A DNA stretch of 64,000 nt from Pachypanchax playfairii (lineage: Eukaryota > Chordata > Actinopteri > Cyprinodontiformes > Aplocheilidae). The notes beneath the pieces are model-generated. The model did no database searches. It saw only the letters and a list, made by a program, of their open reading frames with translations, and was not told where the DNA came from. The stretch spans positions 4,432,480-4,496,479 of the forward strand of contig SSNP01000005.1 of NCBI GenBank assembly GCA_006937955.1, written 5' to 3'. The translations under genes were made by a program, and so were the position numbers. Positions 38,131 through 51,334 of this stretch are shown piece by piece. Each line of letters opens with the position of its first letter. The first letter of the stretch is position 1.

Positions 38131-41100
38131 AATGTATAGAGTGAGACTGGTATGGAAAAATGTCCAGGTGGGTTTATAAGCTTAAAGAAAAATACATGAT
38201 AAAATCTGATGAAGCGTTGTTACATATTTTTTCCAGCAAAAGGTTTTTTTTCTTCCACACACTCTTCTTTTTCAACAAAATAAACCGTTTTACTCACTGT
38301 AATTGTCAAACATTGTTATGTTTGGCAGCAAGAACACAAAAACCCACAGTTTCCTGAGGTAAAATCTTGATGAAAATTCTCTTGTTTTTCCTGCCTTCCC
38401 TCTATCCTCCAATTATGATCTTCCATTTGGTTTGGCTACTCATCCGTGCACCCCGGCTAAAATAGGCAGATCATTAAAACAAAATGACCTACTGCTGAAA
38501 TTTCCCATTGCATTGCACTGCTGGGTTTTCTTAGAAAAGATTGTGACAGCATTTATAAAACGTCCTGCAATCGTCAGCAGAATAATAGAAAGGGTTGGTT
38601 ATTGTTTTAACTGCTGTGTTTTTTGGCAGGGACTTTTATTGATCATGTGTTTTGGAACAGACTTTAGTAACATAATTCATATATATTTGTTTTAAAAGCA
38701 TGAATATAATAAAAATATGTAAAAATATACCTGAATAATGGTTGCTTAGTGTTTATGCTATTCATTGTGATTCCACTCTATACTCTTCTCTCAATCTTTT
38801 TTTCTCTCCTTTTGTAAATGACTTCCTACGCTTCATTTATTTTTTCAATTATCAAGTTACGATTTGATTTCATTACCAAGGTTTGATTGTCATCGTGTAG
38901 ACCAGAGTTGTTTGTCAGGTTTCTCTCTTCATTAGCTTAGCACTGTTTATATTCTCATTAGCAAATGTGATATCAGAGTGCCATCACTGAAGAAACAACC
39001 ATTAGTATACCTCCTTTGTCAACCACTTTAAACTATGAACAAGCTCCAGGACAACTATTTCATGGATCACTCAGTTCATGCACTTGAGTCCATTGTCCTA
39101 AAATTCAATGTAGGTCTCGTTTTTTTATAAACACTTGGTACTATGACACAAACAGTAACATGACCTACAAGTCCCTGTTTACAATATCCACACACAGTTA
39201 CTGATGATCAATTTATTACACAGAGAAGGGGATTACTGTGGGTATCACCAGGGCATCTAAAATGTTTTCAAATCAAATAGAAAATGTCTATCCGAAGGCT
39301 GTCTGACTGAACATGTGAAAAAATTGTTTAATTTCCCAGAAACACAGCAGACATAATTACAATGATGATTTAATTGATGATTTTGTATCCAGAAAATTCA
39401 GGTATCTTCATTTGTAAAAGAAATAGAAGTGATAAATGTATGAATGAATTACTTTGTTAAGGAGGTTTAAAGGAAAGCTGGCCTGAATCTCATTTAATTT
39501 ACCAGTATGTCACCCTGGGACTCATTATTTTCTGCATTTTATTACATCGTTATTCCTTTATTCACAGAAGTGAAACTCGTAGGAGACAAACAATACATAT
39601 TTTTATAGCTTATTAAACAATTATGGGAAATTTTGTTCTTTATTATTTAGAAATAATCTAATCTTGAAGATCATTTTCTTAACATTTATGTTGCAGTAAC
39701 TGTTGTATTATTGATTGTCATAACCGGTTTTTCTTTTTCTGATCTACTCTTTTACATCTTTTAACACCTAAAAATGAACCACCGTTTTATTTGTTTGAAG
39801 TCTAGTGAGTAACTTTTTGGTAGAAATGCAGACAATGGGTGAAGCAGGTAAACCGGACAACAGGTGAAATCTGTTAGAATAAATGAGCTAGCAAACACAA
39901 AGTGTACCTCAGATAATGCTTACAGACATTTTGGTGTTTCTGATTATGACTGTGTTGTGGAACCAGATAAACACTTTTGTCCGGACGTCAATAAATAATA
40001 GCTAGACTAAAAAACAGTAGTTTATGGTCTGCTGGTGGTATTTAACATAAAAGAGAGCACTCGATAGTTTGGAAAATACAGATCAGACAGACCTGAAGAA
40101 AACCACCGCAGGAGACATTTTCAAATGCACAACATGAAATGATTTGATTTGAAGAAAATCTAATATTTGCAATTATCTCTTTTAAAGGACAGGTTTAACA
40201 AAAGGTACAAAGGCAAGCAGACATGTTGGCATCCTCACACTGAGTTGTTTTGTAGTGTTAACAATAGGCAGGCAAAAAGTGTAGGTGGGTAGAGAAAATT
40301 CAGAACAAAAGGATCCGCTGATAGCAGCAATATGAATATTTTTGGCCTGTTCTGTGATTGTTTTAATACTTAATAAATATAACGACATCTGAATCAAAAG
40401 GAGTTTAGACAGAAATTATTTTTGTGCTTAAAAGCAAAAAGATGTGGCTTCTCAAACAATGATGGTCACAAGCACATACAGCTTCTTTGACAGTTTTCTA
40501 GTTATATACTTATTGATCAAATGGACAATTAATTTGGTTGATAATTGCATTTTATAAAAGACTTGGCATCAGTCAGCATGAAGCATATGAAGCCAATTAC
40601 ATGGCAGGCACACCAGTGTACAGTATATCTGGTGTTACCCTTCAAACAGATGATGATTGACCCTTAAACCCAACTTTTGAAGGTCAATGTCATAGTTAAC
40701 AGGAAAATGGTTGGATGTATGTGTTTATGTATTTATTTGAGAGTGAGTCTAAAAGTCCATGGGCCTAAAGCTAGTTCTACTATTGACTAATTATGTTCAT
40801 GCAAGCATTTTAAATTTCTTCAGCAGCTGAAAGATCAGTGTATTGAGCCTCCTTAGTCCAAACATAAACTGAGCTCTATGGAAATTATATTAACAATAAA
40901 CCGTTTGTGTGTCTGCATATATTCACAGGAAAATATATTGCCAAGAAACGAGATGAGTAACAGCTGATATGATTTGATCTATGAAATGGAGGTCTTGCTT
41001 TTTCCTTGTGTTTTTGCTTTTATTTTGATTTTCAGCATAGCATAAATAATGCTTGCATAAGATTGAAAAATGCAATCCAAAAACTACATAAAAGTACCTG

Positions 41101-44100
41101 GAATCAGTTATACTTCAATAACATTTTCCTTTTCTGTTCCAATATTTGCTCCTACTTTTCCTTTGTACCGTCAGTATTTTTTTTCTTTTTACTGTCTATG
41201 TTTCATCTTGACACATCTCTGCCACCGCCTCTTCATTGCATGCTGCGTTTGAATATGCTTACAATTCTTTATTCCATAGTATTGGCATTGGAGAAGATAA
41301 TTCATCTTTGAACTTGCTTTGATCTCATTCACACCTTAGAGTAGAATGGCTTAGCCTTTGGTCTTTTCACTCCCTGGATTCTGATTAATACAAATTCCAT
41401 TCCTGGTTTTACATTCTGTATAATTTGAATTGAAATTTCAATCACTCACATTCATCTAACGGGAGTGTAACACTTAGACAATATGTGCACGCTCACAATA
41501 CGCAGCAGATCCAAATACCAGCATCACATTTACCCTCCTTTTTTCTATCTTGTCTATGTTGTCTCGCTTCATCTTTCCTTTTCACACTGTGTCAGTTCCC
41601 TGGTGGCTCCCACAGATCTGCCATCCCCCACTGATTTCCCTTGGTGTTTGAGAAAGATATAGGAGTTAGCTGTAGGCAACAGTACTGTCCCAACAGCCTA
41701 TGTGATGAAATCAATCCACAACATGTGTATCTGTGCCTTCTTCCCTTTTCAGCATCATTCTTTGCATTTTCTCATGTGTGAATTGGTTGTTTTACCTCAC
41801 AGTCCTTTTCTTTTACTTTACCTGAACAAGTCATTGTACAGTAACTTGACAGACATGCACCATGCAGTGTTCACAGACTCGCTCTCTGCCAGCTCCATCT
41901 CTATTATATTACTTTTTTGCTTCATCCAGTTTGAGCTGGTGTCATGTGGCAACACAGCAGATGGGCCCAAGTGATAGTGAGGTAATGGCAGTCCAGTGCA
42001 TGTGCATCCATCCAATACAGTTAAGATTGATTGGACCTGGTTCTTTCCACAGGATGAAGCTGATAAGAGAGGGCAATGCGTCATCACTGAGGACATCCAT
42101 GTGATTTTATAGTACGATTAAACTCAAGTGGTATAAATTTTAACGTTATATCTTGTCCCGTTATACTGTTATAGAGATGTTTATCATGTGCTGATTATTG
42201 CTGATGGTTGGGATATCTGCTGGACTGATATACGTCTGTGTTCTGGTAACATGATGCTTCTTAGTAAGTAGATTTATGATATCTGGAGGATAGTAAAAGT
42301 TAATAAAGGGAACTCACTTCTGAAAACATACAACTTTGTAATATTGCATTCAAGAGACCTCAGTTTTTCTGTAGAATTGAGTGCATAATTTACTGGGATT
42401 GGTCCAAGATAACCAATTTAGTCATTGCTTTTAACTCTAATTTGCTGCTGGTTGGTGTGTCTACGTGCAAAACTGTGTGTAAGTCCACTTGCAACAGCAT
42501 GTGAGTGTGTGGGTGTTCACATAGTGGTCTCTTAACATTGTGGTTTTCAAGGTGTGAAGTGGAACTGAGCATAGGTAATGAAGGAGACAGCACTGTGTAA
42601 TTATTCTGCAGGGGAAGGATTACCAGTTTACTTGACCATTTATGATTCACCTTGAAGTACAAATGCCAAGGGGACTAAACTCACACATCTCTGCCCCTCA
42701 TTACCTTCAACTGGACTGAAGACATTTGCTTCTAAGCTGCTGTTATTTAATGAAGACTTTGCACATTTTCCATCTGCACTTTTGTGTCTGATTTGAATAG
42801 TTTGACTAATGCACTGTTTCAAGCTATTATCAGATATTAAAGTTCATTTTTACACAGTCTACATTCAAATAGGTTTCAGGTGGTAGATAACAATATTCAT
42901 ATTCATGCTCATATCTGAATTTTAAGAAATCTGTGGAAAAAAAAGATTAAAACAAACAAAAAACAAAGTTGGAGGACAGCCACGCACACACCACGAAAGA
43001 GAGACAATGTGACATCCATTAAACAATGCGGTTACCTAAATAGCACAAACTCTGGGATTTTTCACCCACAACCAATTCAAATTATGCAAAAATTCAATCT
43101 TTTCAAACATGGTTGATTAACAACTATGTAAGTTGTTCATGTACACCTGTTTATCCAGCTCAAACCCTACGTCACTATGTACTCTTTGCTCTCAACATGT
43201 GCGTAATATGCAGTGTGCAACAGATGCAGAGAGAGTGGTAACATCCTGTAATAGTATTTGTTAGTATGGTAATGTTGTCCCTGTCAACACTGCATTGATG
43301 AACACCTATTTCATCTCCATTATCAGTGCGTCGTCTGAACCGTCTCAGCGTTGGATTCACAACTGGTGCAAACACGCCCATGAAGTTCAGCAAGTGTGAA
43401 CACTTTGCACTCTTTTTTCATCAGATAGCAGTTATCTTCCCACAATCTAAAGATTGATTTTTGTAACAAGCAGCGCAGGAACAAAAGTGACAGCTGCAGA
43501 ATCGACTGACATTAGGTGTGTTTTATCTAGTAAGATTACTCATGTTATTTCAAGCTGATTTTGACTCAGTGCGATATCTAATTTGAGGCTTTTGACTGAA
43601 ACTTTTAATTGAATTTCAATTTAGTTGAAAAATATACTTATCAAAGATGAATTTGAACTTTAAAACTGAGCAAAATAGAACTTTTCAACTCCCTTAAGTT
43701 TTACTAGCAAATGTTATGGGGTGTGTAAGTCGTACTCCTCAGCCCTGCAAGATGAGAAGAATATCTTTCAGCAGTAACCAGACCAAAGCTGCAAAAAGCT
43801 GCTTCACATCAAATCGGCATTGTTCCGTTACACTTTTTCCAGGACGAAACACTTCAATTTCTGTAACAATCAATTACAACAATATGGACTTCATGCTCTG
43901 GTGAAGGCCGATGCAATGTCTACACTTAATGTACAGCAATCGCTCCAGTATAGGGCAATCAAGGCTTTTGTACTACAATAAAGTCTATTTTAAAATTACT
44001 AATTGGCTTTGGAAAAATTCAAAAGCCCTGATTATGTTTTAAACATTTTCATAATTTTGTAAACATCATGAAGATTTGTCAATTTTCTGACACCCAAAAA

Positions 44101-45116
44101 TATATACAGGATATGATCCTTGGACTTTATGGAACAGAAGCGGTATAGAAAATAATTTTATACATAAACGAGTCAAATAAGATTTTGAGCTAATTCCTGT
44201 TTTGAACCGAAGCAACCTTCGAAAAAAATGTTGCAAATTAATCCAGGCAGAATTCATAAATATTTCACAATGTTTGTTTTTAATGATGCTCAACTGCTTT
44301 AAAATTGATGCTATAAACCTTGTTCACTCTGCTTTTTAAATTCTGTTACAAATGTTTGATTGCAGGTGTAATTTAAAGTAACTTTAAATCACAACAATTA
44401 AATAAATTTCCTTTATTTTATTCGCACACAAAAATGATACTTCGTGCTCACTGACTGATAAAAATGCAATATCATGGATCTCTGAAAGGAGATACTGAAC
44501 AGAATCTTTTACCCACACGAGAGAAATAAAAAAGAAAACCTGAAAAAACCCTATTTAAGGGAGAGGAAGCTGAACACGGTCTATATATGTGTTAGTGAGT
44601 TCATGCTGTGTACATCTGTGGATGTGAGGATTGAATGTGTGTCACACAGAATTGGTGTAAGAGTATCTCATCACCGTCAGAAGACGGAGATTGAGGATTG
44701 AGGGTGTGTCAAGAATTGCCTTCCTTTTAAGAGCACATGAAGTGGGCACATTTTCCAGTTTTCATCCCATTACAAAATAAAATGTGTCTCGCTGTGAGAG
44801 CTGACCTGATAGAAAGGACATGTTAATCGAGAAGATTACGATTTTTAGGTTTCAAGTTATTTTCATCTATCATTTGCAACATAGCATGCAATATGCTGTA
44901 TTATATGAACAAATTATTCAATTTTTTGTCATGCTTACCGCTTTTGTGGCTTCAAAATAACTTATTCTGTTCCCTGGTTTTTGCTGTGTGTGTTTTTTTT
45001 AATTACCACAGTGTTAAGGCACTTAATTGTCTCAATGTTTAACTCAGTCACTGTAAAAAAAATATATTTTGAGATCTTTCATATTTTGAGAAAATCTGTA
45101 TAAATTCAAGCTTGTC

Positions 45117-45135
45117 ATTTTGCTGTTTTTTCCAG
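45117..45135 (+). promoter_or_regulatory. cdh13: 3' splice site of cdh13 exon B
   Basis: ATTTTGCTGTTTTTTCCAG is a strong T-rich acceptor. It is immediately followed by GA-ACC-ACA, which continues the EC2 frame from exon A. Confidence 0.85.
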
Positions 45136-45314
45136 GAACCACAGTGATGACAATGACAGCGTTTGACGCGGACGACCCCAGCACTGATAATGCTGCACTG
45201 CGCTATAACATCATCAGACAGTCTCCAGACAAACCTTCACCCAACATGTTCTACATCGATGCAGAAAGAGGCGACATTGTCACTGTCATTTCTTCTACGT
45301 TACTTGACAGAGAG
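45136..45314 (+). CDS. cdh13: cdh13 (T-cadherin) internal exon B: most of EC2
   Basis: This 179-base exon completes the glycine codon split with exon A (G|GA), so the joined reading is SPTG-TTVMTMTAF. It then encodes 59 full codons. DADDP at 45165-45179 is the DXD calcium motif of EC2. PDKPSPNMFYID is the diagnostic stretch: it matches CDH13 as remembered, whereas N- and R-cadherin have different residues around the shared PS.NMF core. The exon closes with LDRE at 45303-45314, the glutamate-bearing calcium motif near the middle of a cadherin repeat. The acceptor is TTTTTTCCAG (to 45135); the donor is AGAG|GTACGT at 45314/45315, in phase 0. No stop, frameshift or damaged key residue is visible in either exon, so the gene looks functional here. 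Exon numbers cannot be assigned from this window. The ATGs within or just before this exon are not starts, because the exon is internal to the protein. Confidence 0.94.
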
Positions 45315-45320
45315 GTACGT
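45312..45320 (+). promoter_or_regulatory. cdh13: 5' splice site of cdh13 exon B
   Basis: GAG|GTACGT is a near-consensus donor directly after the LDRE motif. The exon leaves in phase 0, so the next exon (beyond the window) should begin with a whole codon. Confidence 0.85.
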
Positions 45321-47170
45321 GAACTTGTGTTTCTGTGAGGAGTTTGTGTCTCTCTGAACTGAATGGTGGTCTTTTCTCAGCGTGGAACACAGTGTGTTTG
45401 TTTTTGCTGCACACGGCGTTGTCTAAAGGCTTTCTTTATCGCCCGAATTTCAAAATGGAAAGCTCCACATCTAGTCTTTCCAATGCAGTGAACAAAGTAA
45501 AGTGTGTGCACACAGTATGATTAGGAGCTTTGAACGCTACCTAGAAGTGATCATGTGAATCTTTCTATAAGAAAGTACTTGCGTGTTGCAGCGAGCTCAA
45601 AAGTCACATGAGCGTCTTTCCATTTCTCCCTCTAACCAGAGCGAGACAACAGCATGATTGCTTTTCCAGCAGGGTGACGAATGCCAGAACATCGATTGGG
45701 TGCGCTGGTGGATGAGGAATATTAGCTGTTGTCAGACACTTAGTGAATAGTTTAATTGAGGTGATACACACTCATCCGTTGACTCTAGTGCTGTCCAACA
45801 AGCCTGGCTGAAAACCTGCCATCCGGAACTGCTGGAACCATCGCTCCTAAATGTCCTGATGAGCCAATCTCAGAGCTACAGTTAACCGTTTAATAGAAGT
45901 GTAATTGATTAACAGTACAATAAAATGATATGTAGTCATAACCATGAGCACAGTTTTGTGTGGTGATGAGAGATCATGCCATTCAAGAGATGAAGGGTGT
46001 AATTTGGGATTTTTTTCTGTAGAAAAGGTAAAAAGAGACTTTAGAGGTATATTATATGTGAGACTGAAAAAAGATCAAATCATTTTCTCTTTTTGTCCCT
46101 ACATGCTACCATTTTGGTAACTTTATTAACTACAATTGGGACCGAAAAAAATTATATTGTATAATAATAAAGGTAATAATTTGTATTTCTGTCATCCCAG
46201 AACACCTTTGATAACTTGGCCATGTAACATTAGTCCTATGTTGGGTGAAAATATCTAAAGATTTTACCACCTAAAAGCCCAAAGCGCTGCTTATATTTCT
46301 TTCACATTTTGGATCAGTTTCCTTATCCTCATATTCAGAGTTTGTAAGTATTTCACAAACATCCCCAGGGTTTTAGCAGAGGAGCAGCCATAGTGAATCA
46401 GGTTTGTAATAAAAATATATATAAAAACTAGACGGAAGTGTAAAAGAAGCAATTTTAGACTCTCTTCTGGGTTCTTGAGAGATTTAATCCCAGACACTTT
46501 GGGAGAATCTTATAAAATTGACTCAAAGATGACACCCATCATTCCATCTCCCACCTATAATAGAGTTTTTTGAAGACAGCATGTCCAGCTTATTTCTGCA
46601 ATATTCGGTGTTGGTGGTAAAGCAAGTAAAAAAAAAAAAAGGAAGAATGCAAAAAGGAAATAAGTGATAGACGCAAATTTTCTCTGTTCTTCAAATTCCT
46701 CCAACATAATTCAGGTGGAGTGCTCTAAGTGTATTTAGATAGACACCTCAGCTGCCCCAGGAAGCACAAAGCAATCTGAGGAAGATTGGAAAATCAATTT
46801 TGTCACATTGAAATCAGTTTGATGTTCGCTTTAGTGCTTTCTCTGCAGCGTAAAATCCTGCCTTGATATGCACATTTATTCCTCCACTCTGTGTTTCTCC
46901 TCACTTTACCTTAGAAGTGTCTCCCCTCACTGTCTGATATTATTCTGACATGCAACATTGTTGGATCAATGGCAGGTTGTAATTTTTGACAGTTAATATT
47001 GCTGTTATGAAAGGAATATATATTTTTTTTATACGGAGAGTCACATTCTTCACAGGATTTTTGAAAATCACTCATCATCTGCATTATAAAGAAGTTGATC
47101 TGTTGTCTGTGCAGCACACACTTTATTCAATGTTTCATCTTTATTACACACATAATCTGTTCATTTAATA

Positions 47171-47370
47171 CTCTCACACACACACGTGCACATGCATGCA
47201 CTAAACTCAGTTCACACTTTAGCCCTGAACCTAACCTCTAACCTAAAATGACATTACACCCTGTCAGGGCCGGGCTTTTATTCCCATAAGGCCTGTTGGT
47301 CCTGAACGGTCAGTCATTATACCAACGGCCCTTAATAGGTAACAAAAACATGTTCACACACACATTGTCA
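47171..47370. repeat. CA-flanked, repeat-like block
   Basis: CTCTCACACACACACGTGCA (47171-47190) opens the block. CCTGAACCTAACCTCTAACC, AAAATGACATTAC, TAAGGCCTGTTGGTCCTGAA and a closing CACACACACATTG near 47370 follow. This arrangement resembles a diverged fish repeat with CCTAACCCTAAC-type and GGTCCTGA-type motifs bounded by CA repeats. Recognition is by texture and memory. Confidence 0.35.
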
Positions 47371-47863
47371 GATGTGAAGGACTTTTTAGTGGCTGTTTAA
47401 AACATTATTTTTCCTGTTATAATGATGATTTCTGTTTCAGACCTTCACACAGAAACAGGCACAGGGAATTAAGTTGTACATTTAGCCAGCTGTCACATGA
47501 GATTTTCTGAATATCATATTTGAAGTAAATGGAAAATAGAAAATAAGGGTTACATATTATAGGCTTAAACTTACTTCCAGAATTGATTTAAAGTTTAACT
47601 ACAGTAATGGAAGGATCATGTTTCCTTGACAAACACATCTTTCAGTGCGAGACATACGCCAGTCGTTGTAATTTATTTTAGTCAGTGGAGTGTTCATATG
47701 CAGGCAAACTGTAACCAGAGAGGACAGACTGCTAATGGCACTGTGACTTTCTGACTCCCTAATGTTCTTTGGCCAATCTGGAAGCTGTCACTGCTCTAGA
47801 GGGCCAATCGATGGAGCCGACTGACCCTCCATGTTCTACAAAGGTGAACTACATGGGGATGAA

Positions 47864-47883
47864 GTGTGTGTGTGTGTGTGTGT
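47864..47883. repeat. GT dinucleotide repeat
   Basis: Ten perfect GT units. It is likely polymorphic. Confidence 0.92.
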
Positions 47884-48095
47884 CAAGTTATTACCGATGT
47901 AAAGAGAACTTATCTGTTTGCACATGAATATTTTGAGTGTATTTTCTCATTTTTGGAACAGAAACAAAGAAATGAGTCTGCCAAGTAATTGACTGTGAAG
48001 TTATGGAAGCATGACTGCATGAGTTCATGTTTGTAATGAATCTGACATTTACAATTAAGAACATAAGATGTGTGTGTTGGTTGAAGATTTTCTCT

Positions 48096-48097
<2 letters not shown>

Positions 48098-48151
<54 letters not shown>
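48098..48151. repeat. 54-base T homopolymer
   Basis: Uninterrupted T from 48098 to 48151, by far the longest homopolymer in the window. On the minus strand it would be a poly(A) tail preceded by CATTTATTCC. That hints at a minus-strand retroposed sequence, but I recognise no body for it. The exact length should not be trusted, because homopolymers of this size are unstable and often misassembled. Confidence 0.9.
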
Positions 48152-48152
<1 letters not shown>

Positions 48153-48302
48153 GAATAAATGTTTAAAGTTTAAAGAACAACTGGAGTTTCTGTCTCTATT
48201 CCGAAAAGTGTTTTAGTTAGTTTTCACAAGAAAATAGCTCAATTAAAATGCAGGGCATCCCCTAAGCTTAATGCAGCCATTATTAGGATAAATGTGTTTC
48301 AT

Positions 48303-48693
48303 CCAGCAGTAAGAAGGTTGCTGGTTCAGTTCAATTGTTTATTTACATAGCATCAATGGATAAAATGTATCTAGAGGCCAAGTCCAATTCACAGGGTGAA
48401 CGAGTCAAATGTTCTCCCCATGCCTTCTTGGGTTTTTTCTAAATACTCCAGTGTCATCCCAAATTTTAAAAACATGCATATAAAGTCATTTGATATTTCT
48501 ATACTGGCCCCTAGTGTAAGTGTGTGTGTGTGTTCATAGTTGTTAGTGTCTATGTGGCCATGCGATGAACTGGTGATCTGTTCAGGGTGAATCCCTCTTC
48601 TCCCCCGATGACTTCGAGAGATGGGCCTCAGCTCCAGGTGGACCTGCTCAGGATCAAGTGGGTTCAGAGAATGGATGGATGAGTGGATGGATG
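48303..48693 (+). mobile_element. Common fish interspersed repeat, copy 2 (plus orientation), with a nested insert
   Basis: From about 48400 the order is forward: GTTCTCCCCATG, GGGTTTTTTCTAAATACTCC, AAAAACATGCAT, ATGTGGCCATGCGATGAACT, GGTGATCTGTTCAGGGTGAA, CCTCAGCTCCAGGTGGACC. It ends in an ATGGATGGATG tail at 48670-48693. The left end, CAGCAGTAAGAAGGTTGCTG (from about 48305), matches the usual start of this family but is separated from the main body by about 70-75 foreign bases (roughly 48327-48400). This is the most complete copy in the window. Confidence 0.7.
48327..48400. repeat. Possible second repeat nested in the fish repeat copy
   Basis: TTCAATTGTTTATTTACATA at the left and TCCAATTCACAG at the right resemble the ends of another common fish repeat that starts with a (T)-rich 'attta-tata-gcgcc' segment. 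The stretch interrupts the surrounding repeat family, which resumes at GTTCTCCCC. The identification is by resemblance only. Confidence 0.35.
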
Positions 48694-49639
48694 TGTTTTA
48701 TCTACCACAACAAGTCCAAGTACTTCCTTTTGAAAAGGTCTATTTTTGAAAATACCTGAACTTTGAACCATCAAATGGACAACAGCTTGTTTTGCCTTCA
48801 CCTGAGAGTGATGCTAAAATAGATGTTAAACTTAGACCTAAAAAACAAGTCTCAGCTTCACAACTTTCAGATGGTAATTTGGATGATAATTACATTTAGT
48901 GTTCCTAATAGTCTAGTTTTGATTATATTCTGCTGCATGTTAAATAAAGTCTCTCTTGAAATAATGAGTTTTAATCTTTGTTCTGACACACATCTCTCAG
49001 TTATTTAGTTATATATTATTGGTGTGTTGTGTGAATTAGAACTTGTTTCCAATCAGTAAACATGGTGATATTATATTATCTTGCGTTCAGTGTGGCTTGT
49101 GCACATCCAGAGTGGCAGGTAAATGAGTCCTCACAATTATCCCTTCTCTACAGTACAGTATGGAGTAAACGCTGCAAGTAAAGTGACCTGATGTTTGTTT
49201 GGTGTGACCTTGGTGGAAGGCTTCCTGATAGCATTCTGCAGATAAGAAAGCTTATCCTGTCTAATGGCTTATTTGGCTTGGTTGCCAGAGTAGCTTCACG
49301 ACTGTGAGCTGAATGACTGATGAATGCCAGCAGAAATATTGGCAGGTTCCACTCTTAGGAACAAATGCTTTTATTTTCTCTCTTTCATTGTCATGATCTC
49401 CTGCTCTCTCGCTCACTATTGCTCCTTTTTTCTGCAGTTCATCACATTGATTTCTTGTTTATTTTTATTTTGTGTTCTTTTCTCTCTTTGTCTTCCTGCC
49501 TCACTGTCTATCTTTGTCTTTTTTTTTTTTTTTAGTTTGTTTGTTTCTGTCAGCTTTGCCTCCCCTTCTGTCAACACTTCACTGTGGACATCCAATTACT
49601 CGCAGGTCATAGCATAGTGATTCCATTCAGAATAGCTCC

Positions 49640-50000
49640 ATTCAGCACGGGCCTCAAACAGCTATTCAAATTACATCCTTGGCTGCCTCCAGAGTTGCCG
49701 CTCTGCAAAATGTTGTTTTCAAACATTTCTGGGGCCACCACCTAATCTGATCCCCCAAACATAATTGAATGTCAGTCTTCACATAAAGATGTTTCCTCTC
49801 TTCAATTAGCATCTTGTTTCCATGTGTCACAGCGACGAGACAAAGCAGATAGAGAAATATTTACTCCTCCCAGGTAGAGGCCGAACAGAGTTAATATATT
49901 ATGTCATTTATATGCAAATAATACAGTGCTCAGAACACATTGATAAGATTTCATTACAGCTGATTTTGATGTACACTTGAGTTTATAAACTCTTTTTCAT
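49640..50000. other. Candidate conserved noncoding block with an octamer motif
   Basis: It contains a perfect POU octamer ATGCAAAT at 49912-49919, plus AAATTACATCC, CATAATTGAATGTCA and TCAATTAGCATCTTG, in a balanced stretch. Octamer and TAAT cores together are typical of neural intronic enhancers, but the motifs are short and can arise by chance. Confidence 0.32.
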
Positions 50001-51334
50001 TCTCCAATTATGATTTGGAGATTGGAAAGATGTGCATAGATGAGCTGGATAAAGAGAGTTGTAGGCTAGAAGGGATCAAGGAACAACCTTGTAGAAAAGG
50101 TAGAATTTCTAGCAACACACACAAGGTTTAGCCTCGATTATATGATGGTTTACGATGGGTGGAGAGATAGTTATAGACAAGGATAATGATTTAATTCATA
50201 TCAGTATTATTACATGGTGATAAAGACAATCATTTAAAACAGATTTATCTTATGTGTCTATACATGTGTACAGTTTTGGGTCTTTTTGATCTACAGTCCT
50301 TTAGGTGACTGTTTCTGATGGAGACTGTAGGAAATCTAGAAAACCTCGATTTTCAAAAGTTTTATTCTACGACTTATTGCCTAAATAATCATAGATACAT
50401 AAATGTCAGATAAGTATAGATTTATTTATGTCTTAAATAATTTAAACCATAGTTATTTTTTGTTTGAGATTGACATTAACATGCTTTACATTTTTTCTGC
50501 TGGTGTTTTAAGACAACTAGGAACAACAGTGTTTTGTGGTGGATTTAACTGCAGAAACCATACACTCCCATTAGAAAACAGCATGTAAATAACACAGATC
50601 TACACAATTGCCTGTTTTAATGATTATAGGACATACATACGTACATCTGTATGTATACATCTGTGAATTATGCATATTTTCTACTTTACTTACATCTGTT
50701 CAGAAAGTGATGGCTTCAAACTGATCCTGATAATTTTACAAAAGGGAACAGATGAGTAAATTTTTCAGCATCAAAGCGATTGTGAAATTGATTTCTGTAT
50801 TTGAAACATTGTACATTCAAGTCCGTGTTTAATTGTGTACCTAGTACTGTAGGTTACTTTTATTGTACTGCATTGCAATAAGGACACTAGTGAAACAAGC
50901 ATGCATCCACTGATTTATAGGTCAAATTATTTACCTGTTTTACAGGTTTTGTGTGAAGGACTTCTGTGACAGATGCTCTTTGCACTGCAGAAAGAAGACA
51001 AGAGCAATTAGAAAATGCTTTTCACACTTACATGATGGCTTAAACCCAGAAAGAAATCCTCAGGAAAAGAGTGAAACACTTGAGTACATTACCAGTAGAT
51101 CCCATTATAAAGAGTGTTACTGCAGTGTCTCCAATGGCCAGTAGCCAGAGTTCTGGCGGCTGTAATCAATACAGTGTAGTTGGTGTGAACCCACGCACCT
51201 CATACCCTCTTGTTCTTCCCTGAAATGAACAAGGGAGACACAATTCATTGATGAAATATGGCACGTCTCAATTTCCCCACAATCTCACCTCTTTCACTTC
51301 TCAGCATCCTCCTCCTCCCCCCTGTCCTTCCTCC

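Larger units (their letters stand above)
13941..45135 (+). other. cdh13: cdh13 intron between exons A and B (complete, 31,195 bases)
   Basis: This complete phase-1 intron separates two exons of 145 and 179 bases. Very long introns are typical of CDH13 in vertebrates. The contents recognised are a minus-strand fish repeat (18550-18818), a CpG-dense patch (25803-25905), two related RTE-like tails (29841-30028, 33518-33745), a MITE-like element (34111-34300), a SINE-like remnant (38008-38130) and several simple repeats. Candidate conserved noncoding blocks lie at 21025-21275, 21960-22250, 31225-31500 and 35150-35430. The remaining stretches (13947-18540, 22260-25800, 25910-29840, 30030-31220, 31500-33517, 35440-38005 and 38135-45116) show only AT-rich intron with short homopolymers. 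I found no coding exon or RNA gene in them. Confidence 0.9.

Noticed and set aside
49324..49617. 97-codon hydrophobic frame, membrane-protein-like
   Set aside because: It comes from CT-rich and T-rich sequence, which always yields Phe, Leu, Ser and Cys codons. No splice or start context supports it.
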